In this document: in pieces, positions 25,338 through 35,713 of the stretch
Position numbering within the stretch: position 1 is the stretch's first letter
Layout: every line of letters begins with the position of its first letter
Assembly (NCBI RefSeq): GCF_900108085.1
Contig: NZ_FNVR01000001.1
Location: 1 to 62,360, forward strand
Reading direction: 5' to 3'
DNA: 62,360 nt
Source of the DNA: Algoriphagus boritolerans DSM 17298 = JCM 18970
GTDB lineage: Bacteria > Bacteroidota > Bacteroidia > Cytophagales > Cyclobacteriaceae
Translations under genes and position numbers: made by a program
Notes under the pieces: generated by a model
What the model was told of the DNA's origin: nothing
The model's input: the letters and a program-made list of their open reading frames with translations, nothing else
Database searches by the model: none

Positions 25338-26354
25338 TCATTGGATTCGATTTCTTTCAATTCTCTCTTTGGCTTCGATTAAAAGTTGGTGGAGCTTCTT
25401 TTCCAACTCCTTTTTTGGAGGCATTTCTGTCCAATATTCCGCGACCATTATTTTGTCTTTGTGCATTTCCAGCAGTTCAACTTGCTCTTTATTTGTTTCG
25501 GCACAGAGAATTAAGCCGATAGGTTCCTTTTCTCCTTCTTGTCTTTCATGTTTGTTGAGCCACTTAAGATAAAGATCCATTTGACCTTTAAACCCGGCTT
25601 CAAATTTCCCGATTTTCAGCTCAATTGCGACCAAACGCTTTAAATTTCTATTGTAAAACAACAAGTCCAAATAAAAGTCCTCCTCATCGATGATCATTCT
25701 TTTTTGGCGTTCCATAAAGGCAAATCCTTTTCCCAGCTCTAAAATGAATGTTTCCAACTCCTGAAGAATCGCTTTTTCCAGATCGTTTTCGAGATAGGTA
25801 TTTTTTAGTCCAAGAAAATCCAATAAATAAGGGTCTTTGAAAGTGTGTTGTAAAGAATTGTCTATCTGATCCTGTTGGATATTGGCTATTTCCGACCTTT
25901 CAAATGCTTTGCGTGATATTTGATGTCTGAGATCTCTTACGCTTAATTGATTTGTAGTTACTAAATGAGAATAATAATTCCTTGCCTCGGGTAATTTCAG
26001 AGGTATTAATATCAAAAAATGACTCCAACTCAATTGTCGTGACAGTGTAACGACAATTTCAAATTCCGGAAATTGGTCAACAAATTGAATCATACGACGG
26101 ACGTTTTTCTCGGTGAAATTTCGACCATAGTTGACTTCCAGTTGGGCAGAAATTGTAGCAATGATTTGTTTGCCGTACTCAGCTCGTTCATTGTTTAAAA
26201 TTTCATCACTTATTCGTTTGCCAACCTTCCAAAATAATAGCGTTAATGCGCTATTGGCAACAACGGCTATTTGGTTTCGACTCTGTTCGATCAAAGAGGA
26301 TAAATCCTGAAAGAGATGGGATTCGGACTTGATTAGATTATTTGTAGTCATCAT
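25338..26354 (-). CDS. YhcG-like PDDEXK nuclease-domain protein (DUF1016)
   Basis: The 338-residue product has an N-terminal DUF1016-type helical domain (LIEQSRNQIAVVANSAL, LLFWKVGKRI, YGKQIIATISAQL) and a C-terminal PD-(D/E)XK nuclease domain. In the latter, FYLDLLFYNRNLKRL and VAIELKIGKF supply the Asp and Glu-x-Lys. Members bind DNA and are often found with restriction systems or phage-defence genes, but no such partner is adjacent here. Convergent with the hydrolase gene, 14 bp apart. Confidence 0.88.
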   Translation of the reverse strand: MMTTNNLIKSESHLFQDLSSLIEQSRNQIAVVANSALTLLFWKVGKRISDEILNNERAEYGKQIIATISAQLEVNYGRNFTEKNVRRMIQFVDQFPEFEIVVTLSRQLSWSHFLILIPLKLPEARNYYSHLVTTNQLSVRDLRHQISRKAFERSEIANIQQDQIDNSLQHTFKDPYLLDFLGLKNTYLENDLEKAILQELETFILELGKGFAFMERQKRMIIDEEDFYLDLLFYNRNLKRLVAIELKIGKFEAGFKGQMDLYLKWLNKHERQEGEKEPIGLILCAETNKEQVELLEMHKDKIMVAEYWTEMPPKKELEKKLHQLLIEAKERIERNRIQ

Positions 26355-26432
26355 TCATTTTTTTAAAACGATTTGGAAATCAAATTTTTCAAATCATTAA
26401 TGCCAATTAGGCCTTGACTTATCTTGACCAAT

Positions 26433-26921
26433 TTATTTTATCTCTTTCAATAGTCCATTCACGTCCAGTTGCCTTGTATACATGGTTAATTCACCGTTCT
26501 CATCTTTTGGCCAAAGTTCTTTCGGCCGATCCCAATACAATTCCACCCCATTCTCATCAGGATCGTCTAGATAGATCGCTTCCGAAACCCCATGGTCAGC
26601 GGCACCTGTAAGTGGATACTTTGCTTCAGAAAGTCTTTTGAAAATTACTGCCAAATCTCGTCTTGTTGGGAAAAGTATAGCGGTGTGAAAAAGTCCCGCT
26701 GTATTTTTGGGTGCAGGCTTCCCGCCCTTGCTCTGCCAGGTATTCAAACCGATGTGGTGATGATAGCCACCAGCAGAAATGAAAGCTGCATCTTTTCCAT
26801 ACATCATCACCAATTCAAATCCCAGCAACCCGCAATAGAAGTCTAGCGATTGTTGGAGGTCAGTTACTTTCAGGTGTACGTGTCCGATTTGGGTTGCGGC
26901 AGGTATGGTGTAGGGTTCCAT
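26433..26921 (-). CDS. VOC-family (glyoxalase/extradiol dioxygenase-like) protein
   Basis: The 162-residue product shows the paired beta-alpha-beta-beta-beta units of VOC proteins: IGHVHLKVTDLQQSLDFYCG, SAGGYHHHIGLNTW, LFHTAILFPTR and YLDDPDENGVELYWDRP. His and Glu ligands for a divalent metal are present. It resembles catechol-2,3-dioxygenase-type single-domain proteins such as CatE, though the reaction cannot be fixed. It stands alone on its strand. Confidence 0.88.
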   Translation of the reverse strand: MEPYTIPAATQIGHVHLKVTDLQQSLDFYCGLLGFELVMMYGKDAAFISAGGYHHHIGLNTWQSKGGKPAPKNTAGLFHTAILFPTRRDLAVIFKRLSEAKYPLTGAADHGVSEAIYLDDPDENGVELYWDRPKELWPKDENGELTMYTRQLDVNGLLKEIK

Positions 26922-26989
26922 GTGATCTGATCTTCATTATTCAACATTCATGATTCGATGTTCGATATTTCATTTTTGTCAAAAAAACG

Positions 26990-27115
26990 AGCCGAATAAA
27001 TCTTGGCTTCGACTCCGCTCAGCCTGACATATCATTTTTCCTCCTACAACTTCCTAACGCTTCGTCAATCGTAACTCAAAAACTTGTGCTGAGCTTGTCG
27101 AGGCATCCGAAATCC
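26990..27115. repeat. Inverted pair of dispersed repeats
   Basis: CTTCGACTCCGCTCAGCCTGAC near 27009 and GTGCTGAGCTTGTCGAGGCATC near 27087 are divergent, oppositely oriented forms of one element (core TCGAC-N4-GCTCAGC). Such units are scattered between genes in many Bacteroidota genomes. Nearby AT-rich text (CGAAATCCGAAATTCCGAAAT) is a simple direct repeat. Confidence 0.5.
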
Positions 27116-27139
27116 GAAATTCCGAAATCCAAAATCAAT

Positions 27140-29299
27140 CTACCATCTCGGTCGGATCCCGGGAGCAGTGGGAAATCGTAAGCTTTTATAGTATTCCAGA
27201 TCACCCGCTGGCTGTTCGATTTCTGCTGGAAATGGCCGCTTCGCAAAAGTCTGGAAGTAGAGCAAACAGGAATTCCTCCACCATTCGGCTTCCGATACCT
27301 GAATAGCCAATAGCTGTCTCACATGATCAAATCGTTGCGGATCTAGCTCAGACTCCAAAGAAGCCCAAGTTTCCTGCATTTTTCTGGCCGTTTTCACCCC
27401 TTGATCATAATGAAGTCCGATTTCCTCCCAAAGGGTTTTCCCTGATTTCAGCTCAAAATCCCAGGGTAGGTGATGAAACCAAAGCAAATACTTCTCAGGA
27501 ATCTGATTGGGATCAGACCACTGGTGTACAATTTCGGGAGCATATTGACCCAACGCATTACTTCCGCTGCTGGTTCGGTCAAACCCTATTCCCAAACTGT
27601 CTGCCTGATGATAGTACAGCGCCGTCCAATCCGGTCTGCCCCCTGTCACCCAAGGACCGGGGCCATAGTGATGATCCCAACCCATGATATGATGCAGTCC
27701 AAGTGGCATCATGTAATTTACCGCAGCTTCGTGCGATTCGAGTAGAATTTCTTCGATTTTTGACAGGACTTCCGGGCTATTGCCAAAAGTCATTTTTGTC
27801 CATTCTTCCGCAATCTCAGCAGAAGTCAGGGTATGATCCCATGCCTGACGTCCAAAGGCATACCAATTGGATTGCCCAAAAAGATGTCCTGTCCAATTGC
27901 GATCGGTGCCGATGTTGGAGACTCCGGCCATCAGGGTCAGGTTTTGACCAGAATTACTTCCATCAATGATGCCGGCTACAGTAGAAGCCGGAGTAGGGCG
28001 ATAGGTTTTGCTGCGCAAAACTTCCTCCCACATCGGTGCCAAGAAGACCAGCTGCGTAGCCTGACCGAGATATTCTTGCGTGATCTGAAATTCGATCCCG
28101 AGGTTGGTGTTCTCGACAGCTCCAAAGAGTGGATGGAAAGGCTCTCGCGGCATAAAATCAATCGCTCCGTTTTTTACCTGAATGATCACGTTATCCCGAA
28201 ACTTCCCGTCCAATGGCTCAAACTCCAAATTAGCCTGCTTGTGCCTGTCCTGATCTACTTCATGTGAATAGACAAAGGCTCTCCAAATTAGCACTCCTCC
28301 ATGTGGGGCGAGTGCATCTGCCAGTACATTTGCGCCTTCCGCATGGTTTCGCTGGTATTCATGCGGACCCGGTTGGCCTTCGGAATTGGCTTTCACCAAA
28401 AATCCCCCAAAGTCAGGGATGAAAGAATATAGCTCATCCGTCTTTTCTTTCCAGAAAGCTATGACCTCCGGATCAAGTGGGTCGGCAGTCTTCAATCCCC
28501 CGATTTCGATAGGCGCGGAGAAGCGGGCAGTGAGAAAAACTTGTATCCCATAAGGCCTGAAAATATCAGCCAGTACCTTGGCTTTTTTCATAAAATCCGT
28601 AGTCAGAATTCGTGCGTTTGCATTGACGTTGGTGAGCGACACGGCGTTGATTCCGAGGGAGGCATTGGCCCGTGCATAGTCGATGTAGCGGGGATCGATG
28701 TAGCCCGGAAGCTTGTGCCAATCCCAAATCGAAAAACCTGCATAACCTCTTTCTACAGTTCGGTCCAGGTTGTCCCAATGGTTGAGCATCCGAAGTTTAA
28801 CTTTTGGTTGTTCTGATTTTTGAGTGCCTGGATCAAAAGTTCCGGTTTGGATGCTTCTCAGCCAATTGAATACACCATATAGGACTCCAACCGGGCGGTT
28901 TCCCACTATTGTGAAATAGGTTTTGCCCTGAAAAATGATCGGTCCCATCCAAAAGCCATCCTCACCAAGTTCCAAGATTTGGGCTTGTTGGTCCAATCCT
29001 AAAACTTGCGATAGCTGTTCTCTGGTTCCCAGCCAAACTTGGGTTTGACCGAGTCTTTCTTGGGAGAAAACTGGCGCTTTACCTAGCATCTTTTCCCCGG
29101 CGATCTCCAGCTCCTTTCTGATGACATCGTAGGTTGGGCTTTCTCCAAAGAAGAAAAAACCGGAGAAAAGCGATTCCAATTGCGCTTTCATCTGCAGGGC
29201 CTCGACTTTGTCGTAGTCCAGCCAAAGCTCATAACCGTCTTTGGCAAAGGATGAATAGGTAAATGCAAAAAAAAGCAGTAAAGTCAAGAGGTTTTTCAT
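27140..29299 (-). CDS. aguA: GH67 alpha-glucuronidase
   Basis: The 719-residue product has a signal peptide (ending SSFAKDG) and matches the full length of GH67 alpha-glucuronidases. Landmarks are MLNHWDNLDRTVERGYAG, SLTNVNANARILT, the general-acid region GFLVKANSEGQPGP, and the C-terminal GLHHIMGWDHHYGPGPW. The enzyme removes 4-O-methyl-glucuronic acid from xylo-oligosaccharides, a step in xylan use; export points to the periplasm. No other xylan gene is adjacent here, though a broken sugar porter lies 30 kb to the right. The start is well supported by the signal peptide. Confidence 0.92.
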   Translation of the reverse strand: MKNLLTLLLFFAFTYSSFAKDGYELWLDYDKVEALQMKAQLESLFSGFFFFGESPTYDVIRKELEIAGEKMLGKAPVFSQERLGQTQVWLGTREQLSQVLGLDQQAQILELGEDGFWMGPIIFQGKTYFTIVGNRPVGVLYGVFNWLRSIQTGTFDPGTQKSEQPKVKLRMLNHWDNLDRTVERGYAGFSIWDWHKLPGYIDPRYIDYARANASLGINAVSLTNVNANARILTTDFMKKAKVLADIFRPYGIQVFLTARFSAPIEIGGLKTADPLDPEVIAFWKEKTDELYSFIPDFGGFLVKANSEGQPGPHEYQRNHAEGANVLADALAPHGGVLIWRAFVYSHEVDQDRHKQANLEFEPLDGKFRDNVIIQVKNGAIDFMPREPFHPLFGAVENTNLGIEFQITQEYLGQATQLVFLAPMWEEVLRSKTYRPTPASTVAGIIDGSNSGQNLTLMAGVSNIGTDRNWTGHLFGQSNWYAFGRQAWDHTLTSAEIAEEWTKMTFGNSPEVLSKIEEILLESHEAAVNYMMPLGLHHIMGWDHHYGPGPWVTGGRPDWTALYYHQADSLGIGFDRTSSGSNALGQYAPEIVHQWSDPNQIPEKYLLWFHHLPWDFELKSGKTLWEEIGLHYDQGVKTARKMQETWASLESELDPQRFDHVRQLLAIQVSEAEWWRNSCLLYFQTFAKRPFPAEIEQPAGDLEYYKSLRFPTAPGIRPRW

Positions 29300-29474
29300 A
29301 GGGTATTAGATTCAGGATTTCAAGTTGTTCAAAAATCAACCGATTTCCAATCCAGGGATTTCTAGAGACTTTGATAAAATTGATGGGTGGTTTTCCGACA
29401 ATATTCGTCACCCTTGCTTTTTCTACCATGGAAAAACACCCCACTTTCCTATCTTGGAGGATCGATTTTTTCCC

Positions 29475-32400
29475 ATGGACAAGAAACCCTTCATCATCTA
29501 CAAATCTTCCGCCGGCTCGGGTAAGACCTACACCCTGACGCTGGAGTACCTCAAGCTGGCCCTTGCCAATCCGGGGGCATTTCGTCAAATCCTTGCGGTG
29601 ACTTTTACCAATAAAGCCACCGCTGAGATGAAAGAGCGGATCGTAAAAGAACTCGTTCGACTGCGAACCACCGTGAATCCTGCCGAAAAAATGGATGAGG
29701 AACTGATGAAAGCCCTGCATGTGGATGAAGCTGGTTTGAAAGGGAAGGCTTCCCAAACTTTGACCGCGATTCTACATGATTATGGGCACTTTGCGGTGAG
29801 TACGATTGATAGTTTTTTTCAGAAGGTGGTCAGAGCATTTGCCAGAGAAATGGACCTCAATGCAAAGTTTGAAGTCGAACTCGATCAGCAGGCGATACTC
29901 GATCGAGTCGTGGACCGGGTGGTCATGCTGGTGATGGAGGATGAGTTTCTGCACAAATGGCTGGTGGATTATGCCTCCGAGCAGATCCAAAACGGTAAAT
30001 CCTGGGATATCCGTCGGAATATCCGGGAATTGGGAGGTCAGATTTTTCAGGAAGATTTCAAGCGCTATTCGACTGAGGTTAGGGATTTTCTAAAGGAAAA
30101 GGAAAACATCTCCAAACTTCAGGTTTTTGCCCGGGAGAGAAGGGCGGAGTTGATTAAACTAGCCACTGAACTCAAAGTACAGGCAAATGAAATTCGAATA
30201 GCCAATGGGCTTGAATGGACTGATTTTAAAGGAGGTTCAAAATCATTTGCCAAAAAGTTTGATCAGTTAGGAGATAGAAAGAATCCTGTGCCAGAGGTCA
30301 ATAAGACCATGCTCGATGCGATTGACAATTCGGAAAAGTGGTTTACCAATAAGAGTCCTCAAGCCTCTCGAATCGAAGCGGCTTTCGGTGAAGGTTTAAA
30401 CCAGATTTTAGCCCAATTTGAACAGCTTCTCTATCAGTGGAATACCATCGAGGCCATATCCAAAAACAGCTACGTCTTCGGAATTTTCAGGAATCTGCTT
30501 GACGAGCTTTCGGTCATCAAAGACGAGGAAAACATCCTCCTGATATCGGATGCCAATGAATTTCTCAAAGAAATTACCCAAGAGAATGATGCTCCTTTTA
30601 TCTATGAAAAAGTTGGGAATCAATACCGTAACTATCTGATTGATGAGTTTCAGGATACTTCGGGCTTTCAATGGGCTAGTTTCAAGCCGCTTTTGGAAAA
30701 CTCACTTGCGCAAGGCAACACGAATCTGCTGGTGGGCGATGTGAAGCAATCCATCTACCGCTGGCGGGGGGGAGAGATGAAACTTTTGCTGGAACAGGTG
30801 GAAGCCGAAACGGGTATTTTTGGGATTAACCTTCAGAATCTCGATACTAACTTCCGCAGTCTTCCCAATATCATCGAATTCAACAACGCGCTTTTCAATA
30901 AGTTGCCGGCCTCGTTTGAGTCCTATTTGAGTGAAAAATATCTGGTAGAGGATCCATCGATTTTGTCCAGAGCCTATCAGGATGTTTCGCAGAAAATTTC
31001 CCCCAAAAAGGCTAAATCAGATTTTCGTGGCAAAGTGAAACTGGAGTTTTTGACCCCAATCAAGGAGGATGAAGAAGGGAGCTTCAGCGATCAGGTGTTG
31101 GCCAAATTACCGGATATGGTTCGGGAACTTCAGGATCACGGTTACAGCCTTCGGGATATTGCCTTTCTGGTGCGGAGCAAAAAAGAAGGAGAGGCCATTG
31201 CAGATCGATTGATGGAGGTGACAGCCGAAAATAGCGACCCCAAGTACCGCTTTGATGTGCTTTCGGATGAATCCATGTACCTCACCAAATCCGCCTCGGT
31301 GAAAGCCTTGGTAGCCGGATTGAGGTATTTGCAGTATCCGGACGATCTCGTTCAGTTTAAAACGATGTGGTATTATTGGTCGGTCTTGAAGGATGAACCT
31401 GTGAACCACTCCCTTTTTGCAATTGGTCAAATTCCGGAGCATTTAAAGGGTAGGGTAAATTCATTCCAGGAAAGGGAAATGCTGCTGCTTCAGCTTCCAT
31501 TGATGGAAGTACTCGAGGAGTTGATTGTGGCGCTTGACTTGATTGAAAATGGATTGGAGAAAGCCTATATCTCTGGTTTTAAGGAAGCCGTTTACGATTT
31601 CACGGCCAACAATCGGTCTGATCTTGCGGGTTTCCTCGAGTGGTGGGAGGAGAATCAAACCAAGCGAACAGTGAAAATACCCGAAGGTCACGATGCGATG
31701 CGGATTCTTACAATTCACAAGTCAAAAGGCCTGCAGTTTAAAGTGGTACTGATGCCTTTCTTGAAATGGACGATTTTTGATACGACCAAAGGAAATGTGG
31801 TCTGGTCACCTTTTGAAGACCGTGAAAAAATGCTGTCTGCGATCATTCCACTCACTTTGGGAGGAAATCTTGCCCAATCTGCTTTCAGCCCAATCTACTC
31901 AGAGGAAGCGATTTTGGCCTATCTCGATAGCTTGAATATGATCTATGTGGCACTCACCCGTGCAGAGGATGTGTTTTGGGGATTGGTGCCTTATCAGGCA
32001 AATATTGAATCTCAGAATAAGTTGGAGATTCACCTTCAGCAAATTCTCGAAAATGGAATCGAATCGGATGAAGGCTTGAATTTGGGAGCGCATTTTAATG
32101 TCGAAACCAAAGTTTTTGAATTAGGTGACTGGCCGGAAAAAAAGCCTGAAAAATCAGCGCTTTTGCCTGTTCCAAGCTTGCGATGGTCTTATCAAAATTG
32201 GACAGAATTACTGAGAGTGAAAAAGTATGCTGTTGACTTTTCTTCGGAAGGCTTGGAGCAACGGAAGAAGCGGAATTTCGGGCTGCTTGTGCATGAGATT
32301 TTGGAGAAGTCCGTCAATCTCGAAGCTGTCAAGGCCAATTTGCAGGCATTTTATTTCGAAGGAAGACTCAGCCAGTCTGAGAAGGCTGAGGTTCAGAATC

Positions 32401-32693
32401 AGCTAATTGAGCTTTTTTCCAATCCCGTTTTTAGTGATTGGTTTGAAAGTGAAGGGATTTTGCTGGCGGAGCAGGGAATTTTGCTTCCGGGAGGAAAGCA
32501 AAAACGGCCCGATCGGATTATCCTCCGCGAAAATGAATCCATCATCGTCGATTTCAAGACGGGAGAGGAGCAAGAGCGCTATGGAATTCAGGTCCGTGAC
32601 TACATGGTGTTGGTCCAAAAGCTCACCCAAAAGCCGGTAAAAGGCTATTTATGTTATTTGGAAACCGGTAAAATCGAGACAGTCCATGCATAG
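29475..32693 (+). CDS. addA: AddA/RecB-like helicase-nuclease
   Basis: ATG 29475 gives 1072 residues; the 50 upstream codons of the longer frame overlap the divergent promoter region and look unrelated. Walker A is SSAGSGKTYTL (residues 11-21), followed by AVTFTNKATAEMKERI (motif Ia), NYLIDEFQDTSG (motif II), LLVGDVKQSIYRWRGG (motif III), TIHKSKGLQFKVVLM (motif V) and YVALTRAEDVFWG (motif VI). The C-terminal RecB-type nuclease shows LLVHEILEKS and IIVDFKTGEEQERYG. It pairs with the next gene to process DNA double-strand ends for RecA loading. The two genes overlap by 8 bp. Confidence 0.88.
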   Translation: MDKKPFIIYKSSAGSGKTYTLTLEYLKLALANPGAFRQILAVTFTNKATAEMKERIVKELVRLRTTVNPAEKMDEELMKALHVDEAGLKGKASQTLTAILHDYGHFAVSTIDSFFQKVVRAFAREMDLNAKFEVELDQQAILDRVVDRVVMLVMEDEFLHKWLVDYASEQIQNGKSWDIRRNIRELGGQIFQEDFKRYSTEVRDFLKEKENISKLQVFARERRAELIKLATELKVQANEIRIANGLEWTDFKGGSKSFAKKFDQLGDRKNPVPEVNKTMLDAIDNSEKWFTNKSPQASRIEAAFGEGLNQILAQFEQLLYQWNTIEAISKNSYVFGIFRNLLDELSVIKDEENILLISDANEFLKEITQENDAPFIYEKVGNQYRNYLIDEFQDTSGFQWASFKPLLENSLAQGNTNLLVGDVKQSIYRWRGGEMKLLLEQVEAETGIFGINLQNLDTNFRSLPNIIEFNNALFNKLPASFESYLSEKYLVEDPSILSRAYQDVSQKISPKKAKSDFRGKVKLEFLTPIKEDEEGSFSDQVLAKLPDMVRELQDHGYSLRDIAFLVRSKKEGEAIADRLMEVTAENSDPKYRFDVLSDESMYLTKSASVKALVAGLRYLQYPDDLVQFKTMWYYWSVLKDEPVNHSLFAIGQIPEHLKGRVNSFQEREMLLLQLPLMEVLEELIVALDLIENGLEKAYISGFKEAVYDFTANNRSDLAGFLEWWEENQTKRTVKIPEGHDAMRILTIHKSKGLQFKVVLMPFLKWTIFDTTKGNVVWSPFEDREKMLSAIIPLTLGGNLAQSAFSPIYSEEAILAYLDSLNMIYVALTRAEDVFWGLVPYQANIESQNKLEIHLQQILENGIESDEGLNLGAHFNVETKVFELGDWPEKKPEKSALLPVPSLRWSYQNWTELLRVKKYAVDFSSEGLEQRKKRNFGLLVHEILEKSVNLEAVKANLQAFYFEGRLSQSEKAEVQNQLIELFSNPVFSDWFESEGILLAEQGILLPGGKQKRPDRIILRENESIIVDFKTGEEQERYGIQVRDYMVLVQKLTQKPVKGYLCYLETGKIETVHA

Positions 32694-35547
32694 TTTTTTA
32701 AGAAATACTGCCCGGGAAATCCTGGAAAAACACCAGAATCTCCAGAATCTAAGCATTGTCCTCCCCAACCGAAGAGCCGGACTTTTCTTTACCCAGCATC
32801 TCGGGACGCTCATTTCTGAACCCATGTGGATGCCGGAAGTGAAGACGATTGAAGATATTTTCTACCACTATGCCGGACAGCGACCTGCGGATGAGCTGAC
32901 CTTAATTTTCGAGTTGTATCGGGTTTATAGGGATCTGCATCCCGCTCCGGAGGATTTTGACAAGTTTTTCTTTTGGGGCGAAATGATCCTCAAGGACTTC
33001 AATGACCTGGATCAATTCATGGCCGATGCCAAGAAATTGTATCACCAGTTGGCTGAATTCAAGGAATTTGAGTCGGATCAGAGTTTTTTGACTGAGAGTC
33101 AGGTTGAGTTGATCCAGCAGTTTTGGGCTTCGTTTGTGCGGCAGGACCGCATGCATCAGGAGAAGTTTTTGAAGTTTTGGGAAATGCTCCATCCGCTTTA
33201 TCAGGCATTTCAGGCTTCGCTGAATGTTTCGGGTTTGGCCTATTCCGGTAAGTTGTATCGAAAAGTAGCCGAAGCACTCGATCAGATTCCAAAGCCGGAA
33301 AAGCATACCATTTTCATCGGTTTCAATGCTTTCACCGGAGCGGAGGAGAGGTTGATCAAGCATTTCATCACGCAATTTGGAGCCGAAATTTACTGGGATT
33401 TGGATGCCTATTACCTCAATGACAAGAATCAGGAGGCTGGGCTTTTCTTCAGAGAATATCAGCGGGACAAAGTTTTTGGGCCAACTTTCCCTGAAATCAT
33501 TCCAGCTTTGATCCAAACCAAAAAGGCCAAAATCCAAACCTACGCTACCCCGCTGAAAACCAATCAGGCGAATCTGGTGGGAACGATTTTGGAGAAGATT
33601 CCCAAGGAAAACTGGGAGGAGACGGTGGTGATTCTTCCTGATGAGCAAATGCTTTTCCCTGTCCTTCATTCCTTGCCGGATCAGGTGGACAAAGTGAACG
33701 TGACCATGGGCTATCCGGTCAAAAATGCCCCGGTTTATGCCTTTCTTGAATCAGTCTTGGAAATGCAGCGCTTCATCAAAGTCGAGGAGGGAAAAGTCCT
33801 CTTTTACCATCAAGCGGTCAAAAACTTACTTTCATCGATCTACTTGAAATCAGCCAATCCCGGCTTTTGCAAAGGGTTGCTGGCTGAGATTCAGGAGAAG
33901 AATCAAATCTATATTTCCCGGGAAAATCTGCATCAAGGTGGAGCTTTTTTTACCCTGATTTTCCAAAAACTGGAAAGCGAGCAACTTTTCAGCTACTTAT
34001 CGACCTTGATGGAGGAATTGGCCGAAAGGCTCAAAGACGAGCCGCTACAGCGCAGTTACCTCTATCAATGCTTCAAGCAGTTGACTCGACTTCGTGAGAT
34101 TTTTGATAAGCAAGATTCCCTCACGGTCAATCGGGAGTTTTTTATTCGGCTTTTCAGACAGGTATTCCGGGAGGTGAAGTTACCATTCGAAGGCGAACCG
34201 CTTCAGGGTTTACAGATCATGGGAGTGCTGGAATCGAGAAATCTTGATTTTCGTCGTGTGATCATTTGTACAATGAATGAGGCGAGTTTTCCTCCTTCAA
34301 GCGGACTGAATTCCATGATTCCGTTCAATTTACGCAGAGCATTTGGACTGCCTGTTCAGGAGCAGAATGATGCAATTTATGCTTATACTTTCTACCGCTT
34401 GCTGCATAGCGCGGAGGAAGTTCACATGATTTACACCACAGCTTCTGATCAGGGAAAGTCCGGGGAGAAAAGCCGTTATATCCAGCAGATGATGGTGGAA
34501 ATGGATCTGGATATGAAGGAGGAGGTGATTTTTGTACCCATCGACCAGAAGTCGCCGGGAGAGATTACGATCGAAAAAGTTCCGGAAATTCTTCAGATTT
34601 TGGAACGCTATACGATTCAGCAGGATGGTACTCCTAGCGTGTCATTTTCACCTTCTGCATTAAATGTGTACTTGGATTGCCGATTGAAGTTTTACCTCAA
34701 ATACATCGCGGGAATCAAGGAAAAGGAGGAAGTGACCGAGGAAATCGATGCCGGAGTTTTTGGGAATCTGGTGCACTACAGCATGGAAAACCTGTATTTG
34801 GGGTTCATCGAGCGGAAAAAGCGGAATGTGCTGGAGCCTGGAGATTTTAAAGAACTGAAAGCTAACTGGGTTTTTCCTGCGATCGAAAAAGCAATCCGAA
34901 CCAATTACCATTTGGAAGATGCCGCCGAGACCAAACTTAATGGACAGATGGCTATCGCACGGGATGTTTTGCAGAAATACATCACCCGGGTGTTGGAGAT
35001 CGATGAGGAATCAGCTCCGTTTCGGTTGATTTCTTTGGAAAAAGGGAAGGAGTACGGGGCTAACCTCAAGATCAATACGAGCGAGGGTGTACGGGAAATT
35101 GCGCTAAAAGGAATCATTGACCGGGTGGACGAACTGAACGGCGTGATACGGCTGATCGATTACAAGTCGGGTGGAGACAAGAAGGAGTTTAAGGATATTC
35201 CCTCGCTGTTTGATCGGGATAATAAGAATCGAAACAAAGCCGCCATGCAGACGATGTTCTATGGCTTGATCTATCAGTTTGAACATTCGGAAAATACAGC
35301 TCCTCTGAAACCGGCGATTTACAACTTGAAAGAGGTTTTTTCGGAAGACTTCAATCCGTATTTACAATTGAGAGAACCCCGAAAGCAGGGAATTGAGCTG
35401 TCAGATTACCGAGATCATCAGGATGAATATAGGGAAGGGCTGAAGGGACTTTTGGAGGAATTGTACGATCCTCAGGTTCCCTTTTTGCAGACAACAGATC
35501 TGAAAAAGTGTGAGTATTGTCCGTATCGGGAGATGTGTGGAAGATAG
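32686..35547 (+). CDS. addB: AddB-like nuclease subunit with iron-sulfur site
   Basis: The 953-residue product starts with SIVLPNRRAGLFFTQHL, an inactive-helicase-like opening. Its C-terminal PD-(D/E)XK nuclease contains LVHYSMENLYLG (His), GIIDRVDELNGVIRLIDYKS (Asp and Asp-x-Lys) and the Fe-S cysteines: one in VYLDCRLKFYLKY and three in CEYCPYREMC at the very end. These four cysteines are the hallmark of AddB-type nucleases. The gene order, helicase first, is the one seen in Bacteroidota. Start ATG lies inside the end of the addA frame. Confidence 0.87.
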   Translation: MHSFLRNTAREILEKHQNLQNLSIVLPNRRAGLFFTQHLGTLISEPMWMPEVKTIEDIFYHYAGQRPADELTLIFELYRVYRDLHPAPEDFDKFFFWGEMILKDFNDLDQFMADAKKLYHQLAEFKEFESDQSFLTESQVELIQQFWASFVRQDRMHQEKFLKFWEMLHPLYQAFQASLNVSGLAYSGKLYRKVAEALDQIPKPEKHTIFIGFNAFTGAEERLIKHFITQFGAEIYWDLDAYYLNDKNQEAGLFFREYQRDKVFGPTFPEIIPALIQTKKAKIQTYATPLKTNQANLVGTILEKIPKENWEETVVILPDEQMLFPVLHSLPDQVDKVNVTMGYPVKNAPVYAFLESVLEMQRFIKVEEGKVLFYHQAVKNLLSSIYLKSANPGFCKGLLAEIQEKNQIYISRENLHQGGAFFTLIFQKLESEQLFSYLSTLMEELAERLKDEPLQRSYLYQCFKQLTRLREIFDKQDSLTVNREFFIRLFRQVFREVKLPFEGEPLQGLQIMGVLESRNLDFRRVIICTMNEASFPPSSGLNSMIPFNLRRAFGLPVQEQNDAIYAYTFYRLLHSAEEVHMIYTTASDQGKSGEKSRYIQQMMVEMDLDMKEEVIFVPIDQKSPGEITIEKVPEILQILERYTIQQDGTPSVSFSPSALNVYLDCRLKFYLKYIAGIKEKEEVTEEIDAGVFGNLVHYSMENLYLGFIERKKRNVLEPGDFKELKANWVFPAIEKAIRTNYHLEDAAETKLNGQMAIARDVLQKYITRVLEIDEESAPFRLISLEKGKEYGANLKINTSEGVREIALKGIIDRVDELNGVIRLIDYKSGGDKKEFKDIPSLFDRDNKNRNKAAMQTMFYGLIYQFEHSENTAPLKPAIYNLKEVFSEDFNPYLQLREPRKQGIELSDYRDHQDEYREGLKGLLEELYDPQVPFLQTTDLKKCEYCPYREMCGR

Positions 35548-35554
35548 GGTTCAG

Positions 35555-35712
35555 TTGGCAGTGGCAGTAGGCAGTTTTCAGATGTCAAGGAGGGAAGTTT
35601 GATTTGTGAGTCGTAAAGAGTGAGTAGTAAGTTGATTGTTGACTTTACCACTAACAACTGACCACTTACTTTTTACAAAATAGTAAACTACGACTGACCA
35701 CTGATCACTGCG
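35555..35712. repeat. Low-complexity intergenic repeat remnants
   Basis: The gap is filled by short words in both orientations: GGCAGTGGCAGTAGGCAGT, AGTAAGTTGATTGTTGAC, CTAACAACTGACCACTTACT and ACTGACCACTGATCACTGC. They can fold weakly onto each other. This style of repeat recurs between genes in related bacteria. No gene is visible. Confidence 0.4.
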
Positions 35713-35713
35713 A

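Noticed and set aside
32902..33669. 255-residue minus-strand frame inside addB
   Set aside because: Antisense shadow with no domain, while addB is clear on the plus strand.
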